The notes: generated from the sequence alone by a model not told the origin. 64,000 nucleotides of DNA from Hyphomonadaceae bacterium UBA1849 (GCA_002338565.1 DDIN01000006.1:1-64000), one strand, 5' to 3'; shown: positions 32,057 through 41,554, counted from the stretch's first letter. A program made the numbers and translations.

Positions 32057-33109
32057 ATGTCCCTGACCAAAAAAAACGCCCTTAGCAGGGCTGTAGCCGT
32101 CGCATTAATGATGGGCACTGCGCTTACTAGTCAGGCTGGCGCTGCCGATCGCAACTCTGCGCCTATCCGTTACGGACACGACAGCGCGACGCAACGTAGT
32201 CAGCCACAAGCTTCAGTACAACAATTCGCATCTGCGCGGCATCACGCGCGCCGATCAGTTCGCTCTGACGTTTTTGCGTACCCAGATGAGCCGCTTCCTG
32301 GCTCTCTCCGAACGGAACCGGCGCTCCAGCGTACCGCACAGTTTGATGCTGTGACGCAAGCAGGCCTTCCATATGTCGATCCAGTTGACTATGCGAGCTA
32401 TGTGAAGGTCGGAAACCCTTACACTATCAACGGCATCACATATGTGCCGGAAGATAATCCGTTTTACGACAATGTCGGCATGGCGTCCTGGTATGGCCCG
32501 GGCTTCCACGGGCGCCAGACCGCGAACGGCGAAACGTACGATATGTATGATTTCACCGCAGCGCACCCGACCCTGCCATTACCTAGTTATGTTGAGGTTA
32601 CGAACACGCAGACGAATGAAACCGTGATCGTTCGTGTGAATGATCGCGGTCCGTTTGCGCGCGGGCGTGAAATCGATCTGTCTCACGCCGCTGCTGAACG
32701 TATCAGCCTGATTGAGCCAGGCAGCGGTGAAGTTCGTGTACGGTATCTCGGCCCGGCGCCTCGCGCAGACCATGCGCCGCCAATCCAGCAACCTGATCCA
32801 TATGAAACCGATCTGTTCGATGTGGCGTACCACTCAGAACAGGCTCCGATTATGCCAGCTACAGTTATGGAGACCGTTCCATCACACTATGTGCAGCTGA
32901 GCTCGTTTCGTGATCGCTCGAACGCAGAAGCATTCCGCACGGAAGTGTCCCAGCTCAATTCCGACGTGAATGTGGTCTTCGCTACTGTGAATGGTTCACG
33001 CTATTATCGCGTTGTTCTTGGCCCTTATGCGACTGAAGATGCGGCTCGCAATAACCAGCAGACAATGGCGCGTCTCGGGCATGAAGGTATTCTGATCGAA
33101 AATCCGTGA
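32057..33109 (+). CDS. rlpA: RlpA-family septal/peptidoglycan lytic transglycosylase with SPOR domain
   Basis: A 350-residue exported protein (from ATG 32057, with AAGGGA nine bases upstream; a GTG at 32024 is a weaker start). It has a Sec signal (about 5-28, ending SQAGA), a long linker, the double-psi beta-barrel domain with GMASWYGPGFHGRQTANGE (catalytic Glu region) and VIVRVNDRGPFARGREIDLS, and a C-terminal SPOR domain (HYVQLSSFRDRSNAEAFRTE to GPYATEDAARNNQ). SPOR domains bind denuded glycan at division sites, so it should act at the septum. There is no lipobox, unlike E. coli RlpA. A strong terminator follows. Confidence 0.92.
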   Translation: MSLTKKNALSRAVAVALMMGTALTSQAGAADRNSAPIRYGHDSATQRSQPQASVQQFASARHHARRSVRSDVFAYPDEPLPGSLRTEPALQRTAQFDAVTQAGLPYVDPVDYASYVKVGNPYTINGITYVPEDNPFYDNVGMASWYGPGFHGRQTANGETYDMYDFTAAHPTLPLPSYVEVTNTQTNETVIVRVNDRGPFARGREIDLSHAAAERISLIEPGSGEVRVRYLGPAPRADHAPPIQQPDPYETDLFDVAYHSEQAPIMPATVMETVPSHYVQLSSFRDRSNAEAFRTEVSQLNSDVNVVFATVNGSRYYRVVLGPYATEDAARNNQQTMARLGHEGILIENP

Positions 33110-33144
33110 AGAACGTCCGGCTTTCCTTGATTTAGACACCATTC

Positions 33145-33173
33145 AACGGCACTCCTTTCAGGGGTGCCGTTTT
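33145..33173 (+). terminator. Rho-independent terminator after rlpA
   Basis: AACGGCACTCC (33145-33155) pairs with GGGGTGCCGTT (33161-33171) around TTTCA: eleven pairs with one T-G, followed by TTC. It ends 18 bases before the dacC ATG, so that gene needs a promoter overlapping it or read-through. Confidence 0.85.
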
Positions 33174-33190
33174 CATGTGAAAGTAATGGA

Positions 33191-34333
33191 ATGAAACAAA
33201 TTTCTTCTGTGATTCTATCTCTCTGCGCAGGTATGTGCGTTGCGTTTCCCGCTGCCGCTTTTGAAACTACGGCCGCGCAGGCAATCATCGTCGATCACGA
33301 GACTGGCGTAGTTCTGTATTCGCATAATGCTGACGAGCCGATGGTCCCTGCGTCTATGACGAAAATCATGACCGCTTACATGGTGTTTGAACGCCTGGCT
33401 GACGGACGCCTGCAGCCGGGTGATACTTTCACAGTCAGTGAGCGCGCATGGCGACAAGGCGGATGGGCGTCTGGTGGCTCGACCATGGGATTGGCGATCG
33501 GTGAGGAGGTCAGCGTTATGGACCTCCTTCACGGTATAATCGTGCAGTCTGGTAACGACGCATGTATCGTCGTTGCTGAAGGCATTGCAGGGTCCGAAGA
33601 AGCTTTCGCACAACTCATGACAGCCCGAGCTCAGGAACTCGGGCTCGATAGCGCTGAATTCCACAATGCTACTGGCCTCTATTCTGAAGGTCACGAAATC
33701 AGTGCCCACGATCTGGCGACGCTAGCTCAGCTCACTATCGAGAATTTCCCGGATTATTACGAAATTTATTCCGTTCCGGCGTTTGAATGGGGAGGCATTC
33801 GTCAGCCGAACCGCAATCCCTTGCTTTCGCGCTTCCAGGGTGCGGACGGTATGAAAACCGGCCATCTGTCCGCTTCAGGATACGGCCTTGTAGGCTCTGC
33901 AATCGAGAATGGCGTTCGCCGGAATATTGTCATCAATGGTCTGGAAAGCGAAACGGAGCGCGCGCGTGAAGCAGAGCGGATCATGAGATCGGCCTTCCGC
34001 GAGTTCTCCATCGCCACACCGTATTCGGCTGGAGATGCGCTCGCTGACGTGCCTGTCTGGCTGGGTACGGACCCAACTGTGTCTGCAGTGCTCACAGAAG
34101 ATGTGACAATTGCATTTGCGAGTGCAGAGCGAAACAATCTCAGAGCTGAAGTTGTGTGGAACGAGACAGTGACTGCCCCTGTCGCCGAAGGCGATATTGT
34201 CGGCCGACTTGAGGTCTCCAATGGTGACACGCTTATTGGTGAATACCCGGTAGCAGCAGCTACAGGCGTCTCAAGGGCGGGATTACTCTCTCGGGCAATT
34301 GAAGGTTTGTCCCAGAAAATTCTGCCTCAATAG
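33191..34333 (+). CDS. dacC: D-alanyl-D-alanine carboxypeptidase (penicillin-binding protein 5/6 type)
   Basis: Trims the terminal D-Ala from peptidoglycan pentapeptides in the periplasm. It has a Sec signal (1-23, ending AAA), the acylation motif S55-M-T-K58, the SGN motif in IVQSGNDACIV, and KTG in MKTGHLSASG. The C-terminal PBP5-like beta domain (about 275-360) and an amphipathic end (LLSRAIEGLSQKILP) for membrane attachment are present. Length 380 is normal. The gene symbol within the dac group is a guess. Its stop is followed after seven bases by tmk. Confidence 0.92.
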   Translation: MKQISSVILSLCAGMCVAFPAAAFETTAAQAIIVDHETGVVLYSHNADEPMVPASMTKIMTAYMVFERLADGRLQPGDTFTVSERAWRQGGWASGGSTMGLAIGEEVSVMDLLHGIIVQSGNDACIVVAEGIAGSEEAFAQLMTARAQELGLDSAEFHNATGLYSEGHEISAHDLATLAQLTIENFPDYYEIYSVPAFEWGGIRQPNRNPLLSRFQGADGMKTGHLSASGYGLVGSAIENGVRRNIVINGLESETERAREAERIMRSAFREFSIATPYSAGDALADVPVWLGTDPTVSAVLTEDVTIAFASAERNNLRAEVVWNETVTAPVAEGDIVGRLEVSNGDTLIGEYPVAAATGVSRAGLLSRAIEGLSQKILPQ

Positions 34334-34340
34334 GTGGCGG

Positions 34341-34976
34341 GTGACGAAGAACCTTTTCATATCGTTTGAAGGCGGCGAAGGCGTGGGTAAGACGACCTTG
34401 CTCACGGGCTTGGCCTCTCGATTGGAGGGCCGCGACGCAGACGTTGTCTGCACCCGTGAGCCAGGTGGAACGCCCATCGCAGAAGCATTACGTAATGTTT
34501 TACTTGATCCGACATTCAATGAGGAAGATGCCTCGCCGACTACGGAAGCACTCATTCTGGCTGCGGCACGTCGAAACCATGTGGAGCAAAAAATTGAACC
34601 TGCTCTGAAGCATGGAAGCTGGGTTTTGTGTGACCGCTACATTGACTCCACACGCGCTTATCAGGGTAGCCGGATCAGCGCTTCGGATCTCGGAAAAATA
34701 GAAACGCTGGCGACAGGCGGCTTGCTACCTGATCTTACAATTCTTCTTGATGCTGAACCGTCTGATTTGCTCGAACGGCGACAGCAACGTGGGCAGAACA
34801 CCGATCGCTTTGAGCGGCGGTCGATCGACTACCACAGAACAGTGCGAAAGCGGTTTCTCGACATCGCGTCGGCTGAGCCGCACCGGATCGTAGTGCTGAA
34901 TGCGCTGCAGACTCCTAGTGAACTGATTGACGCTGCAGACGCAATCATCACGTCGTCCATCATGAAGGCCGGATAA
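34341..34976 (+). CDS. tmk: Thymidylate kinase
   Basis: Phosphorylates dTMP to dTDP. The P-loop is FEGGEGVGKTTL (about 7-18), the DRY motif is in CDRYIDSTRAYQG, and the LID-type Arg segment is RRQQRGQNTDRFERR. GTG 34341 is the start, seven bases after the dacC stop with GGTGG nearby; upstream in-frame starts would run into dacC. Length 211 is normal. It is followed by holB, the usual neighbour. Confidence 0.95.
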   Translation: MTKNLFISFEGGEGVGKTTLLTGLASRLEGRDADVVCTREPGGTPIAEALRNVLLDPTFNEEDASPTTEALILAAARRNHVEQKIEPALKHGSWVLCDRYIDSTRAYQGSRISASDLGKIETLATGGLLPDLTILLDAEPSDLLERRQQRGQNTDRFERRSIDYHRTVRKRFLDIASAEPHRIVVLNALQTPSELIDAADAIITSSIMKAG

Positions 34977-34980
34977 AACA

Positions 34981-35946
34981 ATGATGGAAAAGCTTCTCGG
35001 GCACGATATCCCTGTTTCGGCCTTCCTCGAACGTTTTAACAGCGGTCGGTTTCCTCACGCGTGGCTTTTTGAAGGTCCGGTCGGGGTCGGAAAGGCTCAT
35101 GCCGCTCATTTGTTGGCGTCTGTCGTTCTGGGCGCGAACTATCAACGCGTGGACGGCACGCTAACCGTCAATGACAACGATGAGATCGCGCATAAGATTG
35201 CGACTGGAGCTCACCCCGACTTCCGACAGGTGCAACGAGCACCTGATAATAACGGAAAATTACCTCAAGCCATTTCTGTCGACGTTATCCGAGACATGAA
35301 CGGTTTTTTCGAGCTGAGAGCGGCTCAAGGAGGCTACAGGGTCGCTATTGTAGACTCTGTGGACGAGCTCAATGCCAATAGCGCCAATGCCTTGTTGAAG
35401 ACGCTCGAAGAGCCTCCGGAGAAATGTCTTCTTATGCTCATCCATCACGGGTCAGCCAGTTTGTTGCCGACGATCAGGTCTCGGTGCGTAAAATTGAATT
35501 TCAGTCGTTTGAGGGATGCCGATCTCAGAGCTTGCCTGGATGGCGAAGATATCAACGAAGAGCTGCTTACTTTGTGTGAGGGCTCACCTGGGCGCCTACG
35601 AGAAATGACGGCGCTTGATGGCGGGGTTGAGCTGTTGCGCGACTTGAAAGCTGCCTTGGTAGATTGGCCAGGCATTTCAGCTCATCGAACGCCGTCAGTC
35701 ATGGCTAAGATCAGTAAATCTGAGTTGCACCTAGAGCTCGCGTCGAGTTTCCTGGCAATGAAATTCTCAGACATGGCTCAAAGCGAGCCGTCTAGCGATT
35801 CCAGATCGTTATATGCGTCCTACTGGTCCAGACTTTACAATGTGCGAACTAAAGCGCGGCGACTAAATCTGGATCTGGCGGAACAATCATCGCAGCTTCT
35901 AGGTTTGGTTCGCGACTTGTCTAATGAAATGAGAGCTACGGCCTGA
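34981..35946 (+). CDS. holB: DNA polymerase III subunit delta-prime
   Basis: Clamp-loader subunit, 321 residues, with PHAWLFEGPVGVGKAHAAHLLA (P-loop-like, about 25-46), the NSANALLKTLEEPPEKCLLML stretch (split here around ALLKTLEEPP) and SIRSRC-like TIRSRCVKLNF, the SRC motif. Starts with two consecutive ATG codons (34981 and 34984). Its stop overlaps the tatD start by one base, in a tmk-holB-tatD-MBL hydrolase order conserved in proteobacteria. Confidence 0.93.
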   Translation: MMEKLLGHDIPVSAFLERFNSGRFPHAWLFEGPVGVGKAHAAHLLASVVLGANYQRVDGTLTVNDNDEIAHKIATGAHPDFRQVQRAPDNNGKLPQAISVDVIRDMNGFFELRAAQGGYRVAIVDSVDELNANSANALLKTLEEPPEKCLLMLIHHGSASLLPTIRSRCVKLNFSRLRDADLRACLDGEDINEELLTLCEGSPGRLREMTALDGGVELLRDLKAALVDWPGISAHRTPSVMAKISKSELHLELASSFLAMKFSDMAQSEPSSDSRSLYASYWSRLYNVRTKARRLNLDLAEQSSQLLGLVRDLSNEMRATA

Positions 35947-36737
35947 TGCTGTTTGATACCCACGTAAATCTGCATGGTGAAATATACGACGAAGATCGCG
36001 AAGACGTCCTGACACGTGCTCGGGACGCTGGAGTAACGCGGTTTCTTTCCATCTGCGACAAACCCGAAAACATCGACGTCATCGCAGAGATCACAAAGCA
36101 AAACTTGGACATGTGGCGTTCTGTTGGCTGCCATCCGCACTATGCCAAAGATCACCAATGGCTTACGTCTGATTGGCTCGTAGAGCGCGCTGCGGACCCG
36201 AAGGTCGTCGCTATCGGCGAAGCCGGTATGGATCAGCATTACGGATATAGCGACGTCAATGATCAGAAGAAGGTCTTCAGCGCACAGATTGAATCTGCTC
36301 AGGAAACCGGGCTGCCGGTTATCGTTCATACGCGCGAAGCGGACGAGGAAACTGGTGATTTGCTGGAACAACACTTCAAGCGAAAGCCATTCGGTATTCT
36401 CATGCATTGCTATACCAGCGGCGAGAAACTGGCGCGACGCGCGATTGAGCTCGGGGCGTACTTCTCCGTTTCTGGAATTATGACGTTCAAGAACGCGCAT
36501 GACGTGCGCCACGTAGCTGAACTATTTCCGGAAGATCGGATTATTCTTGAGACGGACTGTCCATATCTGGCACCCGTACCAATGCGTGGGCGTCGCAATG
36601 AGCCCGCATATCTGGAACATATCTGCAGATATGTAGGAGACTTCAAAGGTTGGAGCTTTGAGGACACGGCAGAAAGAACCACGCAAAATGCGTTGCGTTT
36701 GTTCTCACGGATATCCGAAAGCGAGGAAGCGGCCTGA
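35946..36737 (+). CDS. TatD family metal-dependent hydrolase with an H-x-N metal motif
   Basis: A 263-residue TIM-barrel nuclease-family protein (3'-5' DNase activity in studied members). Family elements: SVGCHPHYA, AIGEAGMDQHY (metal Glu), VIVHTREADEE, HCYTSGEKLA and LETDCPYLAPVPMRGRRNEP. The N-terminal motif is DTHVNLHGE, where E. coli TatD has D-x-H-C-H-L, so the second histidine of the H-x-H pair is Asn (N8). This may be a clade-specific variation. Translationally linked to holB and to the MBL hydrolase gene (one-base overlaps). Confidence 0.88.
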   Translation: MLFDTHVNLHGEIYDEDREDVLTRARDAGVTRFLSICDKPENIDVIAEITKQNLDMWRSVGCHPHYAKDHQWLTSDWLVERAADPKVVAIGEAGMDQHYGYSDVNDQKKVFSAQIESAQETGLPVIVHTREADEETGDLLEQHFKRKPFGILMHCYTSGEKLARRAIELGAYFSVSGIMTFKNAHDVRHVAELFPEDRIILETDCPYLAPVPMRGRRNEPAYLEHICRYVGDFKGWSFEDTAERTTQNALRLFSRISESEEAA

Positions 36738-37564
36738 TGGAGCTGAAATATACGCTCCTCGGCACGGGATCGTCTGGCGGCGTTCCTCGAATTGGGAACG
36801 ATTGGGGTGTTTGTGATCCGGATAATCCACGCAACAGACGCTCGCGGTGTAGCGCCCACGTGGAAATAAAAAATTGTGTGGGCGAGGTCGTATCGCTTCT
36901 CATCGACACCTCTCCTGAGATGCGCGAGCAGCTTCTTCGAAACAATATCGGTACCGTCGACGCTGTCCTTTACACCCACGCACACGCTGATCAGGCGCAT
37001 GGCATCGATGACCTGCGCGTGCTCGTATATGAGCAGCGCAAGCGGATGCCAATCTACGCCGATGATTTCACAATGACGGATCTGACCGAACGATTCAGTT
37101 ACTGCTTTCGTCAGCCCGAGCAATCTTCGTATCCGCCAATTCTCGACGCAAAGCCACTGATTGAAGCCTATCGACCGTTTGTGGTCGAAGAGGGCGCCTT
37201 TCCCGTTCACGTCATGCCTGTGGATCAGGAGCATGGGTCCATCAGGAGTCTGGGCTTCAGAATTGGAAATTTCGCATACTGTAATGACGTGGCGAAACTT
37301 CCGGACGCATCATTAGAAAGACTGCACGGCCTGGATGTCATTGTTCTAGACGCTTTGCGTTACGCCAAACATCCGTCTCATGCCAATCTGGAGCAAGCCC
37401 TGACGTGGGTTGAGAGACTACGGCCAAAGCGCGCAGTTCTGACCAATCTTCACATCGACATGGACTATGAAACAGTGATGAAAGAAACGCCCGCCCATGT
37501 GGACGTCGGCTTTGATGGATACACAGGCCACATTTCCCATAATATTGATTATGCGTATTTCTAG
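36737..37564 (+). CDS. MBL-fold metal-dependent hydrolase (PhnP-like)
   Basis: A 275-residue metallo-beta-lactamase fold protein. GTGSSGGVPRIG (about 9-20) and the metal motif THAHADQAHGIDDLR, with H81, H83, D85 and Gln86 where many relatives have H-x-H-x-D-H, match PhnP-like phosphodiesterases. C-terminal metal/phosphate ligands appear as VLDALRY and the LTNLHIDMDYE stretch. Substrate unknown; cyclic phosphodiester hydrolysis is a reasonable guess from PhnP. The chain overlaps tatD by one base. Confidence 0.85.
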   Translation: MELKYTLLGTGSSGGVPRIGNDWGVCDPDNPRNRRSRCSAHVEIKNCVGEVVSLLIDTSPEMREQLLRNNIGTVDAVLYTHAHADQAHGIDDLRVLVYEQRKRMPIYADDFTMTDLTERFSYCFRQPEQSSYPPILDAKPLIEAYRPFVVEEGAFPVHVMPVDQEHGSIRSLGFRIGNFAYCNDVAKLPDASLERLHGLDVIVLDALRYAKHPSHANLEQALTWVERLRPKRAVLTNLHIDMDYETVMKETPAHVDVGFDGYTGHISHNIDYAYF

Positions 37565-37585
37565 TTTGAGCTATTGGAGCGCTCT

Positions 37586-38383
37586 ATGACGAAGCAAATC
37601 GACCGACTGCGCGACATTATGACGGCCCTGCGAACACCGGTTACGGGCTGCCCCTGGGATCTGGAGCAAGATTTCAAAACCATAGCGCCCTACACGATCG
37701 AAGAAGCCTACGAAGTCGCCGATGCGATTGAACGAGAGGACTATGACGAATTGAAGAGCGAACTCGGAGATTTGTTGTTCCAGGTCGTGTTCCACTCTCA
37801 GATGGCAAGCGAGAAAGGCTATTTCGATTTTGATGATGTAGCTGGAGCGATTTCTAACAAAATGGAAGTACGCCACCCGCATGTGTTCGGCGATGAAGAG
37901 CATCGCGATGCAGATGCTCAAACGGTCGCTTGGGAAGAGCAGAAGGCCAAGGAACGAGCCGACAGCGGTTCCGAAGATCAGCCTGTTGGAGCCCTCAGTG
38001 GCGTGGCGCGTACGCTTCCAGCGATGATCCGAGCTCAGAAGCTTCAGAAACGTGCAGCTCGCGTCGGGTTCGACTGGCCTGATGTCAGCGCGGCTTTGTC
38101 CAAAGTGGACGAAGAGCTGACAGAAGTGAAGGATGCAACCTCATCAGGCAATCTGAGACACATAGAAGAAGAGCTAGGTGACTTAATGTTTGTTCTCGTG
38201 AATGTGTGCCGCAAATCGGGTCTTGAGGCGGAAGACGTTCTGAAAAAGGCGAACGCAAAATTTGAAGGACGTTTTGAGGCTATGGAGTCCGCGGCGCGAG
38301 CTGAAGGAATTGGCTTTGAGACCCTATCGCTAACAGATCAGGAAGCGCTGTGGCAGCGCGTTAAAGGTGCAGAACAGCAGTAA
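37586..38383 (+). CDS. mazG: Nucleoside triphosphate pyrophosphohydrolase
   Basis: Hydrolyses NTPs/dNTPs to monophosphates, house-cleaning and stress role. Two tandem MazG domains: the first with CPWDLEQDFKTIAPYTIEEA and the ExxE...ExxD set (EEAYEVADAI, SELGDLLFQVVFHSQMA), the second with VDEELTEVKDA and EEELGDLMFVLVNVCRK. ATG 37586 follows TTGGAGC; 265 residues is normal. It converges with hflX, 13 bases apart. Confidence 0.95.
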   Translation: MTKQIDRLRDIMTALRTPVTGCPWDLEQDFKTIAPYTIEEAYEVADAIEREDYDELKSELGDLLFQVVFHSQMASEKGYFDFDDVAGAISNKMEVRHPHVFGDEEHRDADAQTVAWEEQKAKERADSGSEDQPVGALSGVARTLPAMIRAQKLQKRAARVGFDWPDVSAALSKVDEELTEVKDATSSGNLRHIEEELGDLMFVLVNVCRKSGLEAEDVLKKANAKFEGRFEAMESAARAEGIGFETLSLTDQEALWQRVKGAEQQ

Positions 38384-38396
38384 GAATGGGAACCGG

Positions 38397-39725
38397 CTAG
38401 GCTTTGCTTATGACAACGTTCGGAAACTTGGAATTCAGCTGTCCAAAAGCCCGCATATCTAATCGCACGGTTGCCGTTGTCTGCATGCTATCAGCATCAT
38501 CTTCGATATCAAAAACTTCAGTGTTTCGATAAAGCCAACTACGAACGTCCCCCGAGTTTGTATCGAACCTTATCACATAATTCTGCGCATGTCTATAGAT
38601 TATTGATTTTATTGAAGTTTTTAGCTCCTCAAGGCCTGTTCCAGTGGTCGCGGAGATGAATACCCTCTCCCTCCCCGTCAATGGGTCCTCGCCTCTTGCT
38701 TCCAAGCTTTCGTGTTCAGCGTCATCTAGACGATCAATCTTGTTCCAGACGTCGATGATAGGTGGCAATGTGGTGCCGACCATTTTTTCAAGGCTATCCA
38801 AAATCTCAATGACATCTTCTGATTGTTGGTAGACGTCCGGTGAAGACGCATCGTGCACATGCAGGATGATATCAGCTTCGACGGCTTCCTCGAGCGTGCC
38901 TTTGAAGGACTCAATCAAACTGGTTGGCAGGTCTGTTATGAACCCGACAGTGTCGACAAGGGCTGCCTTATGGTTGGAATCCAACTCGATTGCTCTGATC
39001 GTCGGATCAAGCGTTGCGAAAGGCATATCCTTCGCGAAAACGTTTGCTGATGAAAGCGTGTTGAACAGTGTTGATTTTCCGGCGTTCGTGTAGCCCACCA
39101 AAGCGATTACAGCTAGGTCGCGGGACTTGCGATCTGACCGCTGCACATTTCTCGTTCGTTCGACTTCCGACAATTGCTTTTTGAGGCGCAGCAAAGCGCC
39201 GTCAATCATTCTGCGGTCGGATTCAATCTGTGTTTCGCCGGGACCGGCTATGAAGCCACGTCCACCACGCTGGCGTTCCAGGTGGGTCCAGGTTCGAACA
39301 AGACGTGACCTCTCATAGGCCAGACGTGCTGTCTCTACCTGCAGACGGCCGGCCTTTGTGCGGGCACGCAAGCCAAAAATCTCGAGAATGAGTCCCGTAC
39401 GGTCGATTACCTTACACGACAGATAGCGCTCAAGATTACGTTGTTGGATTGGCGTTAGATCGCCGTCGACGACGAACAGCTCGCATCCGCTCGCTTCTAG
39501 CTCTTGTCGTATATTTTCGAGAATTCCCGACGAGAAAAGATGCGAAGGACTTGGGTTCCGAATGTGCACTGTTTTTGCAAACGCGCATTCGCTCCCGAGG
39601 GCCTCTACGAGCCCTCGAGTTTCTTCTTCGCGAAGTGTTTGGCGCACAACTGCCCTGCCCTCTATCAGAGGGATCACGGCGGCTGAAACAACCGGTTCTG
39701 AATTGGCGTCTGTTGACGAAATCAA
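38397..39725 (-). CDS. hflX: GTPase HflX
   Basis: Ribosome-associated GTPase that splits stalled 70S ribosomes under stress. The N-terminal HflX domain has GRGFIAGPGETQIESDRRMI, then a coiled LKKQLSEVERTRNVQR and the G domain with ALVGYTNAGKSTLFNTL (G1), DTVGFITDLP (G3) and NKIDRLD (G4). Start is TTG 39725 overlapping the hfq stop (TTGA), implying coupling; no better start is seen. 442 residues. Hfq-HflX pairing is conserved. Confidence 0.94.
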   Translation of the reverse strand: MISSTDANSEPVVSAAVIPLIEGRAVVRQTLREEETRGLVEALGSECAFAKTVHIRNPSPSHLFSSGILENIRQELEASGCELFVVDGDLTPIQQRNLERYLSCKVIDRTGLILEIFGLRARTKAGRLQVETARLAYERSRLVRTWTHLERQRGGRGFIAGPGETQIESDRRMIDGALLRLKKQLSEVERTRNVQRSDRKSRDLAVIALVGYTNAGKSTLFNTLSSANVFAKDMPFATLDPTIRAIELDSNHKAALVDTVGFITDLPTSLIESFKGTLEEAVEADIILHVHDASSPDVYQQSEDVIEILDSLEKMVGTTLPPIIDVWNKIDRLDDAEHESLEARGEDPLTGRERVFISATTGTGLEELKTSIKSIIYRHAQNYVIRFDTNSGDVRSWLYRNTEVFDIEDDADSMQTTATVRLDMRAFGQLNSKFPNVVISKA

Positions 39726-39979
39726 CCGTGTCCGTCGTCCATGTCATCAGCTTCAAAGAGCTGAACTGGTTGCATTGGCATGATCGTAGAGATCGCATGC
39801 TTATAAACCAGTTGCGGTGGACGGCCGTCGCCACGCAGGAGCACACAAAAGTTGTCAAACCAAGTGACAACGCCCTGCAGTTTTACGCCGTTCACAAGGA
39901 AGATTGTGAGCGGAGTACGCGATTTGCGGACGGCATTTAGGAATGTGTCTTGAAGATTTTGTTTTTTGTCCGACGACAT
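39722..39979 (-). CDS. hfq: RNA chaperone Hfq
   Basis: Hexameric Sm-like protein that anneals small RNAs to mRNAs. Residues 8-64 form the core: NLQDTFLNAVRKSRTPLTIF, the F-DNF segment, and the Sm2 motif YKHAISTI. The C-terminal tail (after about 70) is short and acidic, typical of alphaproteobacteria. 85 residues. Overlaps hflX by four bases. In related bacteria Hfq is needed for nitrogen regulation, which suits its place near ntrBC/ntrYX. Confidence 0.97.
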   Translation of the reverse strand: MSSDKKQNLQDTFLNAVRKSRTPLTIFLVNGVKLQGVVTWFDNFCVLLRGDGRPPQLVYKHAISTIMPMQPVQLFEADDMDDGHG

Positions 39980-40129
39980 CCTGGAGTCTTTCTTATTTTC
40001 AATTTGGATCTAGGCTCTGCTTACTGCGCTAACTTTTTTATCGATAAATCGCAACGGGTTCTGTTGTCGCAAACGCGAAATACTGTGCGCTGCATAATAA
40101 AAAACTGAAAATCGACCATCAAATCCTGA

Positions 40130-41536
40130 TTAGCGGTCGCTAAAAAACAAAGACGCAAGCAAAAGAAGCTCTAATCGACCCAATACCATAAAGATGGATA
40201 GAATCAGCTCGGAAAACGTACGCGACCATGAGTTATCTATCCACTCGAGTGTCAAAAGCGCTGCCGAGTTCGTGATGCTACCGAGCGAAGACACGATGGC
40301 CTGCTCAAAGGTCGCCCCATTGAGGGCAAGTATGGCGGCGAGGACAATGGAGAGCATCGCGAAACCGACAAGATAAGCCCAGACGGTGAGAACAAATCTG
40401 GCTGGTATCTGGGATTCGTTTGCCTGAGCGCGCGTCACTGCATGTGGTTGTGCCAGCTTAGAAAATTCGTTCCCCGCCTGACTTAACAGAACAAGCATCC
40501 GGTAAATTTTCATGCCCCCGGTCGCTGAGATTGCAGCCCCACCCATAAAACCGAAGAATAAAAGAACGGGCACCGGAATATCGAGAAGATGTCCCGGTGA
40601 AATGAACAGGCCGGATGTCGACATGATGGAAACAGCAACGCCGATTGCCGTTGAAAGATGGTGCTGACCATTAAACAGATAAACGATAAGTGCCGACAGG
40701 ATTACCGCAATCGTTGCCAATGTGATGGTTTCTGCATCGACCAAAAGCTGAAGCGGTTTCCGTGTTGAGTTGAAAATCAGAACTGCATTCAACATTCCGA
40801 TGAACATCGTGACGATTAGTACTGTTGCTCCAAACGTGGACATTGAGTCCGCGGCTTCATCGATCCCGAAAACTCGCCCTGACGTTACAGCGCTGACTGA
40901 CAAGCCGAACGCCTCTCTGATGGAGTAGCCATCAATCAATAACAGCGCTCCGGAGACGACGGAGAGCAACAAGACAAGAGCTCCGACGGCCCAAAAAATT
41001 CGAAACAGACCCTGGTGCGCGATACCCGGTAATGAGATCGCTGTCGTCTTTGCATCAAGGCCTGGCACAGAGGTTCCGACCATTCTCACGACCATGACCA
41101 TGCCGCCAATGGACAGGATTGCGCCGGTGAGGTGTAGAATGCCCCTCCATGCAAACAGGCTCGCAAGTAAGTTGAATTCTTCTGGTAGCAAGCTTGTGCC
41201 TGTAGTCGTTGCGCTCGAGACAGACTCGAACAAGGCAACTACCAAACGATCGCCCGCAGCGTTTACAAAGGGTATAGCTCCAAGAAATGCGAGCGATATC
41301 CATGCCGCTATCAAGAAGCCGATAACATCCCGCGGTCTGGCATCTGACGTGCGGTGCCCCTTCGAAGCAATTCGAAAGACCGCGCTGCCTACTATGAGAA
41401 TGGTCAAAACGAGGATGAACAAGGATGCCTGAACGTAATGGTCATTCCCGAACGCCCAAAGTGCGCAAAGCGTCGTGGGTACAGCGAGAGCTGCGAAAAA
41501 GCCGCTAAGCGCGCGTATCAGGATGATCCAGTTCAC
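40130..41536 (-). CDS. trkH: TrkH family potassium uptake protein
   Basis: Membrane pore subunit of the Trk potassium system. 468 residues, about ten hydrophobic spans, with pore-loop elements such as FESVSSATTTGTSL (about 102-115, the selectivity-filter region with TTTG), SAVTSGRVFG, STSGL and SLGSITNSAALL. Starts at GTG 41536 with AAGGA ten bases upstream. Partner gene trkA lies 18 bases upstream in the transcript. Confidence 0.9.
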   Translation of the reverse strand: MNWIILIRALSGFFAALAVPTTLCALWAFGNDHYVQASLFILVLTILIVGSAVFRIASKGHRTSDARPRDVIGFLIAAWISLAFLGAIPFVNAAGDRLVVALFESVSSATTTGTSLLPEEFNLLASLFAWRGILHLTGAILSIGGMVMVVRMVGTSVPGLDAKTTAISLPGIAHQGLFRIFWAVGALVLLLSVVSGALLLIDGYSIREAFGLSVSAVTSGRVFGIDEAADSMSTFGATVLIVTMFIGMLNAVLIFNSTRKPLQLLVDAETITLATIAVILSALIVYLFNGQHHLSTAIGVAVSIMSTSGLFISPGHLLDIPVPVLLFFGFMGGAAISATGGMKIYRMLVLLSQAGNEFSKLAQPHAVTRAQANESQIPARFVLTVWAYLVGFAMLSIVLAAILALNGATFEQAIVSSLGSITNSAALLTLEWIDNSWSRTFSELILSIFMVLGRLELLLLASLFFSDR

Positions 41537-41554
41537 AGATCGGCGATCCTTCTA

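Noticed and set aside
36410..37234. 274-codon minus-strand open frame across tatD and the MBL hydrolase gene
   Set aside because: Long but antisense to two well-supported genes and without recognisable motifs.
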